A stretch of 64,000 nt of DNA from Spirosoma sp. (lineage in GTDB: Bacteria > Bacteroidota > Bacteroidia > Cytophagales > Spirosomataceae). Below the pieces are notes generated by a model. That model saw nothing but the letters and a program-made list of their open reading frames with translations, did not search any database and was not told where the DNA came from. Shown one piece after another: positions 34,416-44,100 of this stretch; position 1 is the first letter of the stretch; the number at the start of each line of letters is the position of its first letter. The stretch lies in assembly GCF_026391055.1 (NCBI RefSeq), contig NZ_JAPLET010000009.1, forward strand, positions 248,001 through 312,000, given 5' to 3'. The position numbers and the translations under genes were made by a program.

Positions 34416-34521
34416 CTAACTTTTCTGCCACATTACTTAACGACAGTGTCAATGGAAACGACAATGTCTTCAGACGATGACGTTCTTCCGATAAAATACG
34501 CTTACTAAAGCATTGAGTATC

Positions 34522-35721
34522 ATGCAAACCACTCTTGAACCACAAACCTCATTCGAGGTATCAAATAAAGGCTTTTATGGCCACTTCGGTGGAGCGTTCA
34601 TTCCTGAAATGCTCTACCCTAATGTCGAAGAGTTACGGCAGAATTACCTGAACATCATCGCCGACCCGGCGTTTCAGGCAGAGTTCTGGCAGTTGCTCGA
34701 AGAGTATGTTGGCCGGCCAACGCCGTTGTTTCTGGCCAAACGTCTGTCGGCGCATATCGGGGCTACCATCTACCTCAAACGCGAAGACCTTTGCCATACA
34801 GGCGCGCACAAAATCAACAACACCATCGGCCAGATTCTAGTCGCGCAACGGCTGGGCAAAAAGCGCATCGTGGCCGAAACGGGCGCCGGTCAGCATGGCG
34901 TGGCAACGGCCACCGTTTGCGCCCTGATGGGCCTGGAGTGCATTGTGTACATGGGCAGCATCGACATGGAGCGACAGAAGCCCAATGTCGACCGGATGCG
35001 GATGCTGGGGGCCAAAGTGGTACCGGCTACGTCGGGCAGCCAGACCCTCAAAGACGCTACTAATGAAGCCATGCGTCACTGGATCAACAACCCCGTCGAC
35101 ACGCACTATATCATCGGTTCGGTGGTGGGTCCTCACCCCTACCCGGATATGGTAGCCCGCTTCCAGTCGGTTATTTCCGAAGAAGTGAAGAAGCAGTTGT
35201 TAGCGAAAACAGGTAGCGAAAACCCCGATTACATGGTGGCCTGCGTAGGTGGAGGCAGTAATGCTGCCGGTGCCTTCTTCCACTACCTGAACGAGCCAAC
35301 GGTACGGCTGGTAGCGGCTGAAGCCGCTGGTCAGGGTATCAGTACGGGACATTCGGCCGCGACTACGGCGCTGGGTAAGCCCGGCGTGTTGCACGGAAGC
35401 CGTACGATTCTGATGCAAACGGAAGATGGTCAGGTAACGGAGCCATATTCGATTTCGGCGGGTCTGGATTATCCGGGCATTGGACCGCTCCACGCGCACC
35501 TGTTCGAATCGGGCCGGGGCGATTTTTATGCCATTACGGACGATGAAGCCCTGCAAGCCGGTTTCCAGCTCAGCAAACTCGAAGGTATTATTCCGGCACT
35601 GGAAACAGCCCACGCGCTGGCCGCACTAGAGAAAATGAACCTCAACGCCAATGATGTGGTAGTCGTATGCCTATCCGGCCGTGGCGATAAAGATTTAAGC
35701 ACGTACTCGAAGTTTTTGTAG
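34522..35721 (+). CDS. trpB: Tryptophan synthase beta chain
   Basis: TrpB condenses indole with serine using pyridoxal phosphate. The ATG at 34522 gives a protein of about 399 residues; a TTG three codons upstream is less likely. The cofactor lysine is in [13 protein letters not shown] (Lys97), followed by [13 protein letters not shown] and the phosphate-binding GGGSNA loop. The sequence ends in the family's [10 protein letters not shown] block. It continues the trp operon after the inserted cassette, 106 bases past its last gene. Confidence 0.97.
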   Translation: MQTTLEPQTSFEVSNKGFYGHFGGAFIPEMLYPNVEELRQNYLNIIADPAFQAEFWQLLEEYVGRPTPLFLAKRLSAHIGATIYLKREDLCHTGAHKINNTIGQILVAQRLGKKRIVAETGAGQHGVATATVCALMGLECIVYMGSIDMERQKPNVDRMRMLGAKVVPATSGSQTLKDATNEAMRHWINNPVDTHYIIGSVVGPHPYPDMVARFQSVISEEVKKQLLAKTGSENPDYMVACVGGGSNAAGAFFHYLNEPTVRLVAAEAAGQGISTGHSAATTALGKPGVLHGSRTILMQTEDGQVTEPYSISAGLDYPGIGPLHAHLFESGRGDFYAITDDEALQAGFQLSKLEGIIPALETAHALAALEKMNLNANDVVVVCLSGRGDKDLSTYSKFL

Positions 35722-35742
35722 TACTGTACCGACGACCCGGTT

Positions 35743-35796
35743 CGTTTAGCCGTCAGGTTTCTTGCACATCCTCAAAGTTAGCCTGACGGCTAAACG
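35743..35796. repeat. Inverted repeat between trpB and trpA
   Basis: CGTTTAGCCGTCAGG at 35743-35757 is the exact reverse complement of 35782-35796, separated by 24 bases. GTACT/AGTAC pairs can be added further out. There is no T-run, so it does not look like a terminator and trpA is expected to be transcribed through it. Confidence 0.8.
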
Positions 35797-35838
35797 GAGT
35801 ACCAGCGCACAGGCGGCCCTGTCCTTCTTACATAACCA

Positions 35839-36645
35839 ATGACCCAAGAACTTACTCAAAATCGCATCACTAGCCTGTTTGCGCAGAAAAGCGAACGGCT
35901 GCTGAACGTATATTTTACGGCCGGATACCCGAGCCTGAACGATACCACCACCATTCTGCGGGGCTTACAGGCTGCGGGGGTAGACATCGTTGAAATTGGT
36001 ATGCCCTACTCCGACCCTGTTGCCGATGGCGAAACCATTCAGCAAAGCAACGGTGTCGCCTTGGACAACGGTATGTCGATTAAAACGCTTTTTGCCCAAC
36101 TGGCCGATTGCCGGAACGCTACCCACGGCGAACCCATTACGGTGCCCATTCTGCTGATGGGCTATATCAATCCTGTACTACAATTTGGCGTCGAAAACTT
36201 CTGCCAGAAGTGTCAGGAAGTGGGTGTGGATGGTGTTATTCTTCCCGACCTTCCGCTGGATTTGTTTCTGGAAGAATACGCACCGATCTTCCGTCAATAC
36301 GGCATTCTGAACGTTCACCTCATTACGCCCCAAACCACCGAAGAACGCATTCGATTCATCGACGCCGAATCGGACGGATTCATTTATATGGTTTCGTCGG
36401 CAAGCATCACCGGCTCGGTGAAAGGGGTTAGTGATACGATGAAGACGTATTTTGAGCGGATTCAGGCCATGAACCTGCGTAACCCGCGTTTGATTGGCTT
36501 CGGTATCAACAACCATGAGACCTTCGACATGGCCAGTCAATTTGCGAACGGTGCCATTGTGGGTAGCGCGTTCATCCGGCACTTGTCCGAAAAAGGTACG
36601 TCGCCCGAGAGCATTCGCGCGTTTGTAGAAACGATTCGGTCGTAA
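35839..36645 (+). CDS. trpA: Tryptophan synthase alpha chain
   Basis: TrpA splits indole-3-glycerol phosphate and passes indole to TrpB through an internal channel. The 268-residue barrel has both catalytic acids in VDIVEIGMPYSDPVADG (Glu52, Asp63), the PDLP strand in the middle, and the phosphate loops GFGINN and GAIVGSAF late. It is the last trp gene of the operon; hisIE begins 16 bases after its stop. Confidence 0.97.
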   Translation: MTQELTQNRITSLFAQKSERLLNVYFTAGYPSLNDTTTILRGLQAAGVDIVEIGMPYSDPVADGETIQQSNGVALDNGMSIKTLFAQLADCRNATHGEPITVPILLMGYINPVLQFGVENFCQKCQEVGVDGVILPDLPLDLFLEEYAPIFRQYGILNVHLITPQTTEERIRFIDAESDGFIYMVSSASITGSVKGVSDTMKTYFERIQAMNLRNPRLIGFGINNHETFDMASQFANGAIVGSAFIRHLSEKGTSPESIRAFVETIRS

Positions 36646-36657
36646 CGACTACCTTTG
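36622..36657 (+). promoter_or_regulatory. Candidate promoter for hisIE, overlapping the end of trpA
   Basis: TTTG at 36622-36625 and TACCTTTG at 36650-36657 match the Bacteroidota promoter boxes, though the 24-base spacing is a little long. The -7 box ends 4 bases before the hisIE ATG, so a transcript from it would be leaderless or nearly so. A TACCTTTGCGGC string also precedes typA on the other strand. Confidence 0.4.
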
Positions 36658-36661
36658 CGGC

Positions 36662-37270
36662 ATGAATTCCGAGATTAACTTTGATAAGTCCCCCGACGGC
36701 CTCATTCCGGCGGTGATTCAGGATGCCGAAACCGGTAAGGTCCTGATGCTGGGGTATATGAACCGTGAGGCTTACGACAAAACCGTTGCCGAAAATGTCG
36801 TGACGTTTTTCAGCCGGAGCAAACAGCGGCTCTGGACCAAGGGCGAAACGTCCAATAACTTCCTGCACGTCCGGGAAATATTGATCGACTGCGATGGTGA
36901 TACCCTCCTGATCAAATCGGCCCCCGCCGGGCCAACCTGCCATACGGGTGCCGATACCTGCTTCGATGAAGTCAATAAGGGCAAGGGCCAGTTTTTGAAC
37001 TACCTGCAAAGCATTATCCACGACCGGAAGGTAAACCCATCCGACAAATCGTACACGGCCAGCCTATTCGGGCGGGGCGTCAACAAGATTGCCCAGAAAG
37101 TGGGTGAAGAAGCCGTCGAACTCGTTATCGAAGCCAAAGATGACAACGACGACCTCTTTAAAGGGGAAGCCGCCGACCTGTTATTTCATTTTCTGGTCCT
37201 GCTGGAACAGAAAAATATGAATTTAGACGATATTGTTGCCGTGTTGCAGTCGCGTCACGTCAAACAATAG
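36662..37270 (+). CDS. hisIE: Bifunctional phosphoribosyl-AMP cyclohydrolase / phosphoribosyl-ATP diphosphatase
   Basis: The 202-residue protein fuses two histidine-pathway enzymes. The N-terminal HisI part (to about residue 105) has MLGYMNREAY, FFSRSKQRLWTKGETS, the metal-binding DCDGDTLL and the zinc cysteines in GPTCHTGADTC. The C-terminal HisE part has SYTASLFGRGVNKIAQKVGEEAVE and the acidic EAADLLFH helix. No other his gene is in the window. It lies 16 bases after trpA, so it may be read through from the trp operon as well as from its own promoter. Both pathways draw on PRPP. Confidence 0.95.
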   Translation: MNSEINFDKSPDGLIPAVIQDAETGKVLMLGYMNREAYDKTVAENVVTFFSRSKQRLWTKGETSNNFLHVREILIDCDGDTLLIKSAPAGPTCHTGADTCFDEVNKGKGQFLNYLQSIIHDRKVNPSDKSYTASLFGRGVNKIAQKVGEEAVELVIEAKDDNDDLFKGEAADLLFHFLVLLEQKNMNLDDIVAVLQSRHVKQ

Positions 37271-37367
37271 AATCCGGTTTCATGTTCAAGATTCCGAGTT
37301 CCCTGTTTGCGGGCGCTGTTCTGCCACAGGTAACCGTACTTATTGATCATTTAACCTCCTATCATTC

Positions 37368-37703
37368 ATGGGTCTGATTATCCGTATTCTGATTAGCGCA
37401 GTGGCCGTTTGGGTGGCTGCATATTTCATCCCCGGCGTTTCTGTTACGGGTGGTGCTGGTACTTACCTGATCGTGGCTATCGTGCTGGGCTTTCTGAACG
37501 CTTTTATCAAGCCAATCCTGACGGTGTTGACCATTCCGATCACAATTGTCACGCTCGGCCTGTTTTTGCTGGTACTAAACGTGTTGATGGTGTATCTGAC
37601 AGCGTATTTAATACCAAATTTCCACGTCAATGGCTTCATTGCGGCACTGCTGTTCAGTTTTGTTGTTTCCATTGTGACATCGCTGATTGACGCAATTGTG
37701 TAA
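37368..37703 (+). CDS. Phage holin family (four-helix) membrane protein
   Basis: The 111-residue protein is almost wholly hydrophobic, with four transmembrane helices and the family pattern FLNAFIKPILTVLTIPITIVTLGLF in the middle. This matches the holin-4 superfamily proteins (YvlD-like) that are common chromosomal genes in Bacteroidota and Firmicutes. No lysis genes are near, so a phage role is unlikely. A terminator follows. Confidence 0.85.
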   Translation: MGLIIRILISAVAVWVAAYFIPGVSVTGGAGTYLIVAIVLGFLNAFIKPILTVLTIPITIVTLGLFLLVLNVLMVYLTAYLIPNFHVNGFIAALLFSFVVSIVTSLIDAIV

Positions 37704-37726
37704 CTGATTAATTTTAGCGTACTAAA

Positions 37727-37763
37727 ACAAACGCCATTTCTTGAAGAAATGGCGTTTGTCTTT
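37727..37763 (+). terminator. Rho-independent terminator
   Basis: ACAAACGCCATTTC and its complement form a 14-bp stem with a TTGAA loop, followed by a T-rich CTTTT. It closes the holin-like gene, or the trp-his run if that reads through. Confidence 0.85.
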
Positions 37764-37793
37764 TCTCGTTGGCCTTATTTGCCTTTACACACT

Positions 37794-38171
37794 ATGAACT
37801 TTATCCAAACCCCCAACGCTCCGGTTCCGGGCGGGCATTATTCACAGGCAGTTGTTCATAATGGACAGGTTTATGTGTCCGGCATTCTGCCCATTACCCC
37901 ATCCGGCGAGAAACTGGCCAATGCCACCATTGACGAGCAAACGGAACAGATTCTGGCCAACCTCGATGCAATTCTGCAAGCGGCCGGGAGTCAGCGTAAC
38001 AACGTGCTGAAAGTAACGGTCTTTATCGCCGACATTAATGCCTGGGGCACCATCAACCAGATTTACGCCCGGTTTTTCGGCGACCATCGCCCGGCTAGGT
38101 CCGTTGTTCCCTGCTCACCGCTGCATTACGGCTTTGGCATTGAGCTGGAAGCTATTGCGATACTGGAGTAA
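37794..38171 (+). CDS. RidA family enamine/imine deaminase
   Basis: The 125-residue protein is of RidA (YjgF/YER057c) type: trimeric cytoplasmic enzymes that hydrolyse reactive enamine or imine intermediates such as 2-aminoacrylate. Signatures are GGHYSQAVVHNGQVYVSG, TEQILANLDAIL and the active-site arginine region RPARSVVPCSPLHYG. The ATG at 37794 is chosen because the 15 codons before it lie in the terminator hairpin. A Cys in PCSPL and the Glu near the end (ELEAIAI) are the usual pocket residues. It converges on the alpha-2-macroglobulin gene with no room for a separate terminator. Confidence 0.9.
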   Translation: MNFIQTPNAPVPGGHYSQAVVHNGQVYVSGILPITPSGEKLANATIDEQTEQILANLDAILQAAGSQRNNVLKVTVFIADINAWGTINQIYARFFGDHRPARSVVPCSPLHYGFGIELEAIAILE

Positions 38172-38176
38172 CCAGT

Positions 38177-41100
38177 TTACTTCACTTTTACCCGCTCACC
38201 CGCCGAATGGGCGGAGAACTCGGGGGCGTAGAAGCATTGAACGGTAGCGACACCCGCTGAGAAATCGCCGGACTGGGCCACGCGCAGGTCGTACTCAAAC
38301 ACATGCGTACCCACAGGCAGATAGCTCATGAAGAAATCAGTGCTGCCGTCGCGGGGGGATTCGTAGTAGCCGAGTCCGTTCTGGTATTTGTAGCCCGACA
38401 AAGCCGCCACCGGCTCGAAACCCGACGCCCGACCGTCTTTCAGATGCACATATTCCATAGCCCGATCGGTTTTGAGAAGGAGCCGAACTTTGACCAGATC
38501 GCCCGGTTTGAGAGCCGACTGCGATGCTACTGCTGTGATAACCGGACCACCAGGCGAGTCGCGTTGCACGTAAAGCGTTTTCTGAACGGATAAGCCTGCA
38601 CTGCCCGGCATCACCTGATCGAGGGATTCGAAGTGCTGCCAGTATAAAGCGCCCCAGGCCGGACCATCGCTGGTTTTGGTGATCTGTACCGCGCCCATTT
38701 CCGGTTTGATCTCCGAAGCGGCATAGGTCACTTTCTCGTAGCCCGTAATGGCATCTGACTTCGACACGCGGCTCTCAATGGGGTTTCCACCCAGTGTAAC
38801 CTTTGTACTTACGCCCGTTCCAAGCCAATCGCTGCCCCGCAGCAACAGCGCGTAAACGGCCTCGGTTGTGGCTTTGGTGGACGACCACGATTGAGTCTGT
38901 TTCTGTCTCAACAACCATCGTTTCATATTATCGACCAACGTATGATCCTGCCGGATTTCATCGAACGCTTCGATCAGATACGCCTGCGTTTCGATAGGCG
39001 TTTGGTACCAGTTCAAGCCCGCTGTGTTGTCGGGCCAGTAGAGCCCCATTTCTTCCGATGTCTTAGACCGTTCGAGCAGGGATTGTAGGATACCAGCCGC
39101 CGTTTTGGTATCGCCGAAGCGGTTGAGCGCCATTGCGGACAGTGCTTGCCCCTGTAAACTTTGTGCAAGCCAGTTGGTAGCCGTATGGTGCTTCAGGTAA
39201 GCCAGTACCCCGCCATCAACCGGTTTGTCAAGGTAAAAACTACGGGCGTACAGGTACTGCGTGGCCGAGAAGTACCACCCGCCAACAACTTTACCTTTCT
39301 TCTGCTCGGCTATCTTTTTCTGTTCAGTAACCCATTGCTTCATTTCAGTATCGGCATACAGAATGGCGCGGGTTTGCATGTCGACCAGATCGGCTTTCAG
39401 GTCGGCCGGGAACTGAACGCCCAGCTTCTGCAAATGGCCCAGACCACTCAGAATATGCAGGGTCATGGACAAATTGGGCTCCATACCACCAAACCAACGA
39501 AACCCACCGCCCTCGGTTTGCAACTGCTTCAGTTTCTCGAATGCCTGCCTCTGCTCGCTCTCCATCCGATTGCCGTCCAGCAACTGGCCCAGTTTTGCCT
39601 GCCGTTCGGTTTCGGAGCGGGCGTCGGCCAGCCAGGGTGAGTTTTCGAGTGTCACGGCTTTCAATTCCTCGTTCGATTGAAGCGCGCTACGAGGGGGGGT
39701 CTTTTGCCATTCGGCAATCACTTGCTTAAAGGCCGGTTTGCTACCCACAATATGAGCGGCCAGACTATTGGCATACAAGCGGCTAAACAACTGCTCGGCG
39801 CATTCGTAACGGTATTCCATCAGGTACGGCAGCGATTGCAAGGCGTACCAACTCGGGTTGCTGGTCACCTCGACCGTGAGTCGCTCGTGCTGAACGGGCA
39901 GCTCTGGGTTCAGATTGGCCAACGGCTTCAGGGTAAATGACTTCGTTTCTTTGCCATTTACCCAGAACGGCTTCGTATCCGTAACGAGCATCCGGTTGGG
40001 CAACACGGGCACAGTAAACTCTTCGCCATCTGTGAAGCTCCCCGACTGGGCCGTCAGGCGGCAGGTTACTGCCTCCAGATTGGCCGGAACGATCAACGTC
40101 CAACCCACTGCCTGACCCTGTCCGGCGGCTACGGAAACGCTCGTCTGCTGATTGTTCAGTTTGAGTTTCTGATGAATCGGTTCGCCGGTGAGGGCGTCCA
40201 GCAAAGCCAGATTGGCCGTTACGGACAAACTCTTATCGCTTAGATTGTTGATACGGGCCGTTACGCGGATGGTGTCGCCTTCTCGGAAGAAGCGGGGTGC
40301 GTTGGCCGTAATCATCAGTTCTTTCTGCGTGATGATCTCGCGTTCGAGGGTGCCCGTCTTCATGTCTTTGGTATGCGCAAAGGCCAGCAGCCGCCAGCGG
40401 GTCAGGGCCTCGGGCATGGTGAATTTGAGCACGACCCGCCCGTCTTTATCCGTTTGCGCCTGCGGGATGAAGAAAGCCGTTTCGTTGAAATTTTTGCGGG
40501 GGTTTATGGACGGGACAATCGGTTGAGCCTCCGTTGGCATGACGCCTGGTACCTTCGATGCCAGCATTGCATCAGCGCTTATAAACTTATTCAAAGCACC
40601 CTCTGCTCTTGGAGCTGCCATGGCTACGGCTCCTGTTACATCCCTCCTTTTTTGTGTGCCATATCCAGTTACGACCACTTCATTCAGGGCCGTTGCATCA
40701 GGTATCAGTTGAATCGTTTTCGACTTATGCGCAAGCACGACTTCCTGCGCTTTATAGCCCACCCAGGAGAAAACAAGGGTTATTTCTTTAGCTTTAGGTG
40801 TTGTGTTGATCGAAAACTTGCCTTTGGCATCCGAAACAACCCCTTTATCGGTTCCTTTTATTAATATACTTATTCCCGGTGCCACCGACCCATCTTTATA
40901 CGTTGCTGTTCCGGTAATCGTTTTGCCCGTCCGGCTCACACTTATTCGAATGGCATCGTTCGACACCTTTAGCGGAGCCAGACCGAACGGACGACTGCCA
41001 TATATATTGAACCGATACCCCAGCCAGCCTAACTGGTCATACTGGCGCTCAGGAGCAGTCGGCTGCGGACGATACCGGTAAGATAGTGCCTGGCTACCCT

Positions 41101-44100
41101 GCACACCAAACGCCTGCGACTCCCAACTACCGAAAGCTGGTGAGTAAGGCTGGTAGAACGATGTTTGCCAGTCGAGCCGGTCGAATACATCCAGCGAGGC
41201 ATCGTATAGCGTGGCGACAAGTTCGGCTGGTTTTTTATCCAGGCCACTAATTTTCAGCGTCCACTCCTCGCGCTCACCGGGCTTGAGTTTGTTGCGAAAG
41301 GTCTGCGTTTCGATCTTCAGCTCTTTATTGGTAAATGGCACTGTAATGGTCTGCGATTTCTCATACAACCTGCCGTTCTGTACCATAGCGAAGTGTACGG
41401 CAAAGCCACCGCGCTGTTTTTCGGTAACGGATAAGGCAACACGACGGGGACGATCTTCTATCTTCAGCCACTCGTTCCGCACAATCTTCTGGTTTTCTTC
41501 AACGGTCATCAAAACCCAATTCAACTCACCGGGCCGACTATTGCCTACCCAGAAAACGACTTCCTCACCGGGCTGTGCCGTGGCTTTTCGTACCTGCACC
41601 CAATTCTCCGGCCGGGCCGATGCTGTTGGTTGTTTGTCATTGACAACGGCAAAAAAGGCCCGCTCTTTCGCGGTTTCACCATTGGCATCCGTCACCGTCA
41701 GTTCGGCTACGTATTCGCCGGGGGCATATCGGCTGAGGTCGGGTTTTACCAGCGAATCGGCCGGGCTTATGATGGCTTGTTGTTGTACGACATCTCCCTT
41801 TGGCCAAGTACGCAGGTCGTTTTCATTGGCATACAGGTCGTTGGGAAATAGCCGTTCAAATTCATTCCGGCTCAGAAACTGCCGATCGGGGCGGCTCCAC
41901 AGCCGGTTGCGCAAAGGACGGGCGGGCGGTTGCAGCCGGTAAACGACCAATTGGCCTTTGGCCGCTACTTTCTCGCCGGACTGGTTGGTGATGTTTACCG
42001 GAAAATTCGCTGCCGTATTGCTCTCTAACTGGGGCGGAATGTCCAGACTGATCTGTATGGACGAATAGCCAATCCGCAATGTTTTTGTGGTCGTCCGGGT
42101 TTCGCCGGCGCGGTCGGTCACGTCGATTGTCAGTTCGAAATCAAAGACGGGGTTCGTTTCGCGGGCCTGCTCCCGGTCGGGTGTTGCCGGGAAGGTGATA
42201 CGCACATTCCCCTGAGCGTCGGTTTGTGTTACGCCACTGGCAATTTTGGCCTGGCTGACTGGTCTGGGTCGATACCACCATTCCCAGCGTGGCCGCAGAC
42301 TCCGCACGACACGATACCGCACCTCGGCCCCATCGACCACGGCTCCCGAAAACGTTTTGGCCGAAGCAGAAAGCGTAACGGCCTGCTCCAGTTTGAACGA
42401 CTGTTTTATGGGGTCGACCTTCACCTCGAAGGTCGGGCGTTTGTATTCCTCGACCCGGATGCTGGTGCTGCCACCATCAGTGCTAATGGTCATAGCACCT
42501 GTTAATCGCCCAACGGGTGCGGTAAACGTAGCCTCGAACGTGCCAAACTCGTTTGTTTTAAGCGTTTTTTCGGCTATTCGCTCACCATTCTGGTCCAAAA
42601 ATTCGACGTCTACTTCTTCATTAGCCAGCACGGCGTACTGATTCGCTTTTCCGTCGTAGCGTAGCCCTTTCACATAAATTGGCTGGCCGGGTCGGTAGAT
42701 GGCCCGGTCGGTGAAGAGCCGGGTGTAGGTTTGCTCCTTTTCCGGCTCCGGTCTGTAGTTATAGTTATATAGTGTACCGGAAAGCAGGGTGTCGCGACCT
42801 GAAGCCATCAGGTATCCGAACCGCTGGGCCGTAGGTATTTCACTTTGGCCAAGGGCAATCTGCCCACTGTTATCGGTTATGAACGACTTTTTTTGGTTCG
42901 TTAGTTTAAAATTCTCAACATCAACCAGCGTTACCGACACGTTCGGTATGGGCGCACCCGTGGTCCGGTTCATGACCGATAACGTTTGTGGTTTATTGAT
43001 TTGGTTGTCCTGTCGGGCCAGATAACTAAGCGTCGATACTGTAAAGAGCGATAGCTGCGTATGTTCCGACGTTTCGTTAAAGGTATTTTCGGTTGTAACG
43101 GCAAGCACATACTGACCAACAGGTAAACTCGCAATCGGTATTTCCACCGAATGACCATTCAGGTCGCCGTCGTCAGGGAGCACCACCGATTTTTCAATAG
43201 CCGCCGACCGCTTCAGCCACTTGCCGAGTCGCTTGCGTCGCTGCTCCTCTCTATTATCATACTGGTCCAGCGGTTCTCGCACTTCAGCCATCGATAACCG
43301 AATAATCCGATAGGTAATCGTCGGGGTATTCTGGTAGTTGACCAGCGCCCGAAATGGCTTCTCCGGTGCATTTACGCTTTCAATTTGTATTGAGAAAGAA
43401 CTCGCCAGTAATTCGGTCAGCAACACATTGGCCTGTTCACGGGACAGCGTGTTGGGGAACCGCTTGATCAGATCCCGGCAAATGTCGGCGGCTCGTTTAC
43501 GATTCCAGCGAAACGGATCGGGTTTGGTCTCGTTAGCGTCATCGTTCTCGTCCAGCGGACGAACCGGCGCACCCCGACCGCTCAGAAACTGAGCTAGTTG
43601 GAACCCATAAACCGCTTCGGCGGGCTTGCCTTTGTCCGTGGCAATCTGCTTTTCCAGCGCCTGCTGATACAGCGTGTCTTTATCGGGCAGCACACTATGT
43701 CGATGTACAAACGCCAGCCGGAGGGCATCAACGTCCGCCAGCGCGTTGGAGTTTGCATCCGACAAATGGAAAGCCACCAGTTGCTGATAAAGTAAAAGTG
43801 CCTGATAACGCCCTGACAAGGAATCCTGACTCTGGATGGATAACCGGGCAAACTCCGCTGGTTCGGCAAAGAAGACGGGCTGGTTCAGCTCGAACTTGAA
43901 GACCGGCTTGAGTAAATCGGGCTCGGTATTCTGGAAGAAACCAATGGCGCGGTGCGCCAGCAGATCATACAGCGTTGGCCGAAGCGGACGGGCGTCAGCA
44001 TCACCTTTGTCGATCAGCACATCGTACTCCGCAATGGGCGTTTTCTGTAACAACGCCTTATCACGAACAGAAGCCAGATAAGCTGATGTGATTACCCCGA

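Noticed and set aside
37368-37703. Possible prophage lysis gene
   Set aside because: The holin-like protein stands alone among metabolic genes; no endolysin, spanin or phage structural genes are near.
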